NCBI GenBank assembly: GCA_035645695.1
Contig: DASQMC010000040.1
Span: forward strand, 1 to 64,000
Direction: 5' to 3'
Length of the DNA stretch: 64,000 nucleotides
Origin: JAIVJZ01 sp035645695
GTDB taxonomy: Bacteria; Acidobacteriota; Blastocatellia; Pyrinomonadales; Pyrinomonadaceae
Below, piece by piece: positions 63,689-64,000 of this stretch; the first letter of the stretch is position 1, and the number at the start of each line of letters is the position of its first letter. The notes under the pieces were generated by a model, which was given only the letters and a program-made list of their open reading frames with translations, made no database searches and had not been told where the DNA came from. A program made the position numbers and the translations under genes.

Positions 63689-64000
63689 TTTTGTTATCGT
63701 CCGCACGGCTTCCAGCAGATTCTCCGCGATGAGATCGGGCTGGTGTCGCCACGTGCCGCGCTGGTATTCCCACTCGCCGCGCCCGTAGCCGCTGAGAACC
63801 AGTGCGGCGCGCGCGCCTGCGTTGCGCGCGAGTTCGGTGTCGCTGTAGCGGTCGCCGACCATCCAACTCGCGGCAATGTCAATATCGAGATCGACGGCCG
63901 CGCGCAGGATCAGACCGGGGCGGGGCTTGCGACAGTCGCAGTCGAAACGGTAGGGCGGATCGCCGACCGTAGGATGATGCGGGCAATAGTAGATCGCGTC
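63683..64000 (-). CDS. gmhB: D-glycero-beta-D-manno-heptose-1,7-bisphosphate 7-phosphatase (partial)
   Basis: This C-terminal part of a HAD phosphatase is cut by the window edge. The last 105 residues show DAIYYCPHHP, the zinc-binding DCDCRKPRPGLIL loop and WMVGDRYSDTELARNAGARA (HAD motif III/IV). They end ...LEAVRTITKE. The His/Cys zinc finger (CPHH...CDC) is the GmhB hallmark. The missing N-terminus lies beyond 64000. Confidence 0.92.
   Translation of the reverse strand, partial: DAIYYCPHHPTVGDPPYRFDCDCRKPRPGLILRAAVDLDIDIAASWMVGDRYSDTELARNAGARAALVLSGYGRGEWEYQRGTWRHQPDLIAENLLEAVRTITKE

Overview
The window is high-GC bacterial DNA from a diderm. It carries genes for lipopolysaccharide-core heptose, a TonB-C-terminal secreted protein, two DUF3108 proteins and many signal peptides. 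The gene set and the heptanucleotide inverted repeats between genes suggest an Acidobacteriota member, perhaps class Blastocatellia. That placement is an inference from general family knowledge; no rRNA is present to confirm it.

Layout. 1-8.1 kb is a nucleoside uptake and salvage cluster: an ABC ATPase and two permeases, purine nucleoside phosphorylase, uridine kinase, cytidine deaminase and a probably exported adenosine/MTA/SAH-type deaminase. An AT-richer four-helix-bundle (23S-IVS type) gene, broken by one TAG codon, sits in it between inverted heptamer repeats. 8.1-14.4 kb holds a TonB-domain secreted protein, feoAB with a small Cys-rich partner, and a double-DUF3108 protein. 14.6-22.6 kb has the pyrimidine genes pyrF, pyrD, pyrR, pyrB and pyrC, with a large secreted protein between. 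22.6-29.6 kb is mixed: a glycan-binding-type secreted protein, a glycine-zipper protein, a peroxiredoxin with a rhodanese, a ferritin-like small protein, an SGNH hydrolase, a LigD-type PE-polymerase protein and a DUF2071 protein. 30.0-34.9 kb is a complete cyanophycin module (cyanophycinase, cyanophycin synthetase, isoaspartyl dipeptidase). It ends against a tRNA-Leu(UAA) gene interrupted by a 244-nt group I intron.

35.3-45.6 kb has a Fur-family regulator, a ferredoxin, an M28 peptidase, a prolyl-oligopeptidase relic, leuB, a Ser/Thr kinase with an extracytoplasmic discoidin-like domain, cinA, plsY, gpsA and smpB. 45.6-54.5 kb has pepA, a candidate structured RNA, a membrane J-protein, a HEAT-repeat protein, a ClpC-D2-like single-ring AAA+ ATPase, inositol-phosphate synthase and an amidase. 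54.6-58.6 kb has an AraC regulator, a GDPD relic and a GH57 branching enzyme with its DUF4912 partner. 58.7-64 kb runs on the minus strand with an acetyltransferase, a DUF3108 protein, an ICMT-like protein and heptose genes (waaC-like, rfaE2, rfaE1, partial gmhB).

The most unusual signals are (1) at least ten intergenic loci made of tandem 7-nt units arranged as inverted repeats, one of which encloses the four-helix-bundle gene like a 23S rRNA intervening sequence placed outside rRNA; (2) the intron-bearing tRNA-Leu(UAA) abutting the cyanophycin operon; (3) a ClpC-D2-like unfoldase with a possible ClpP-docking tripeptide; and (4) a candidate structured RNA near 47.45 kb. All assignments rest on motif recognition by eye; no database search was run.
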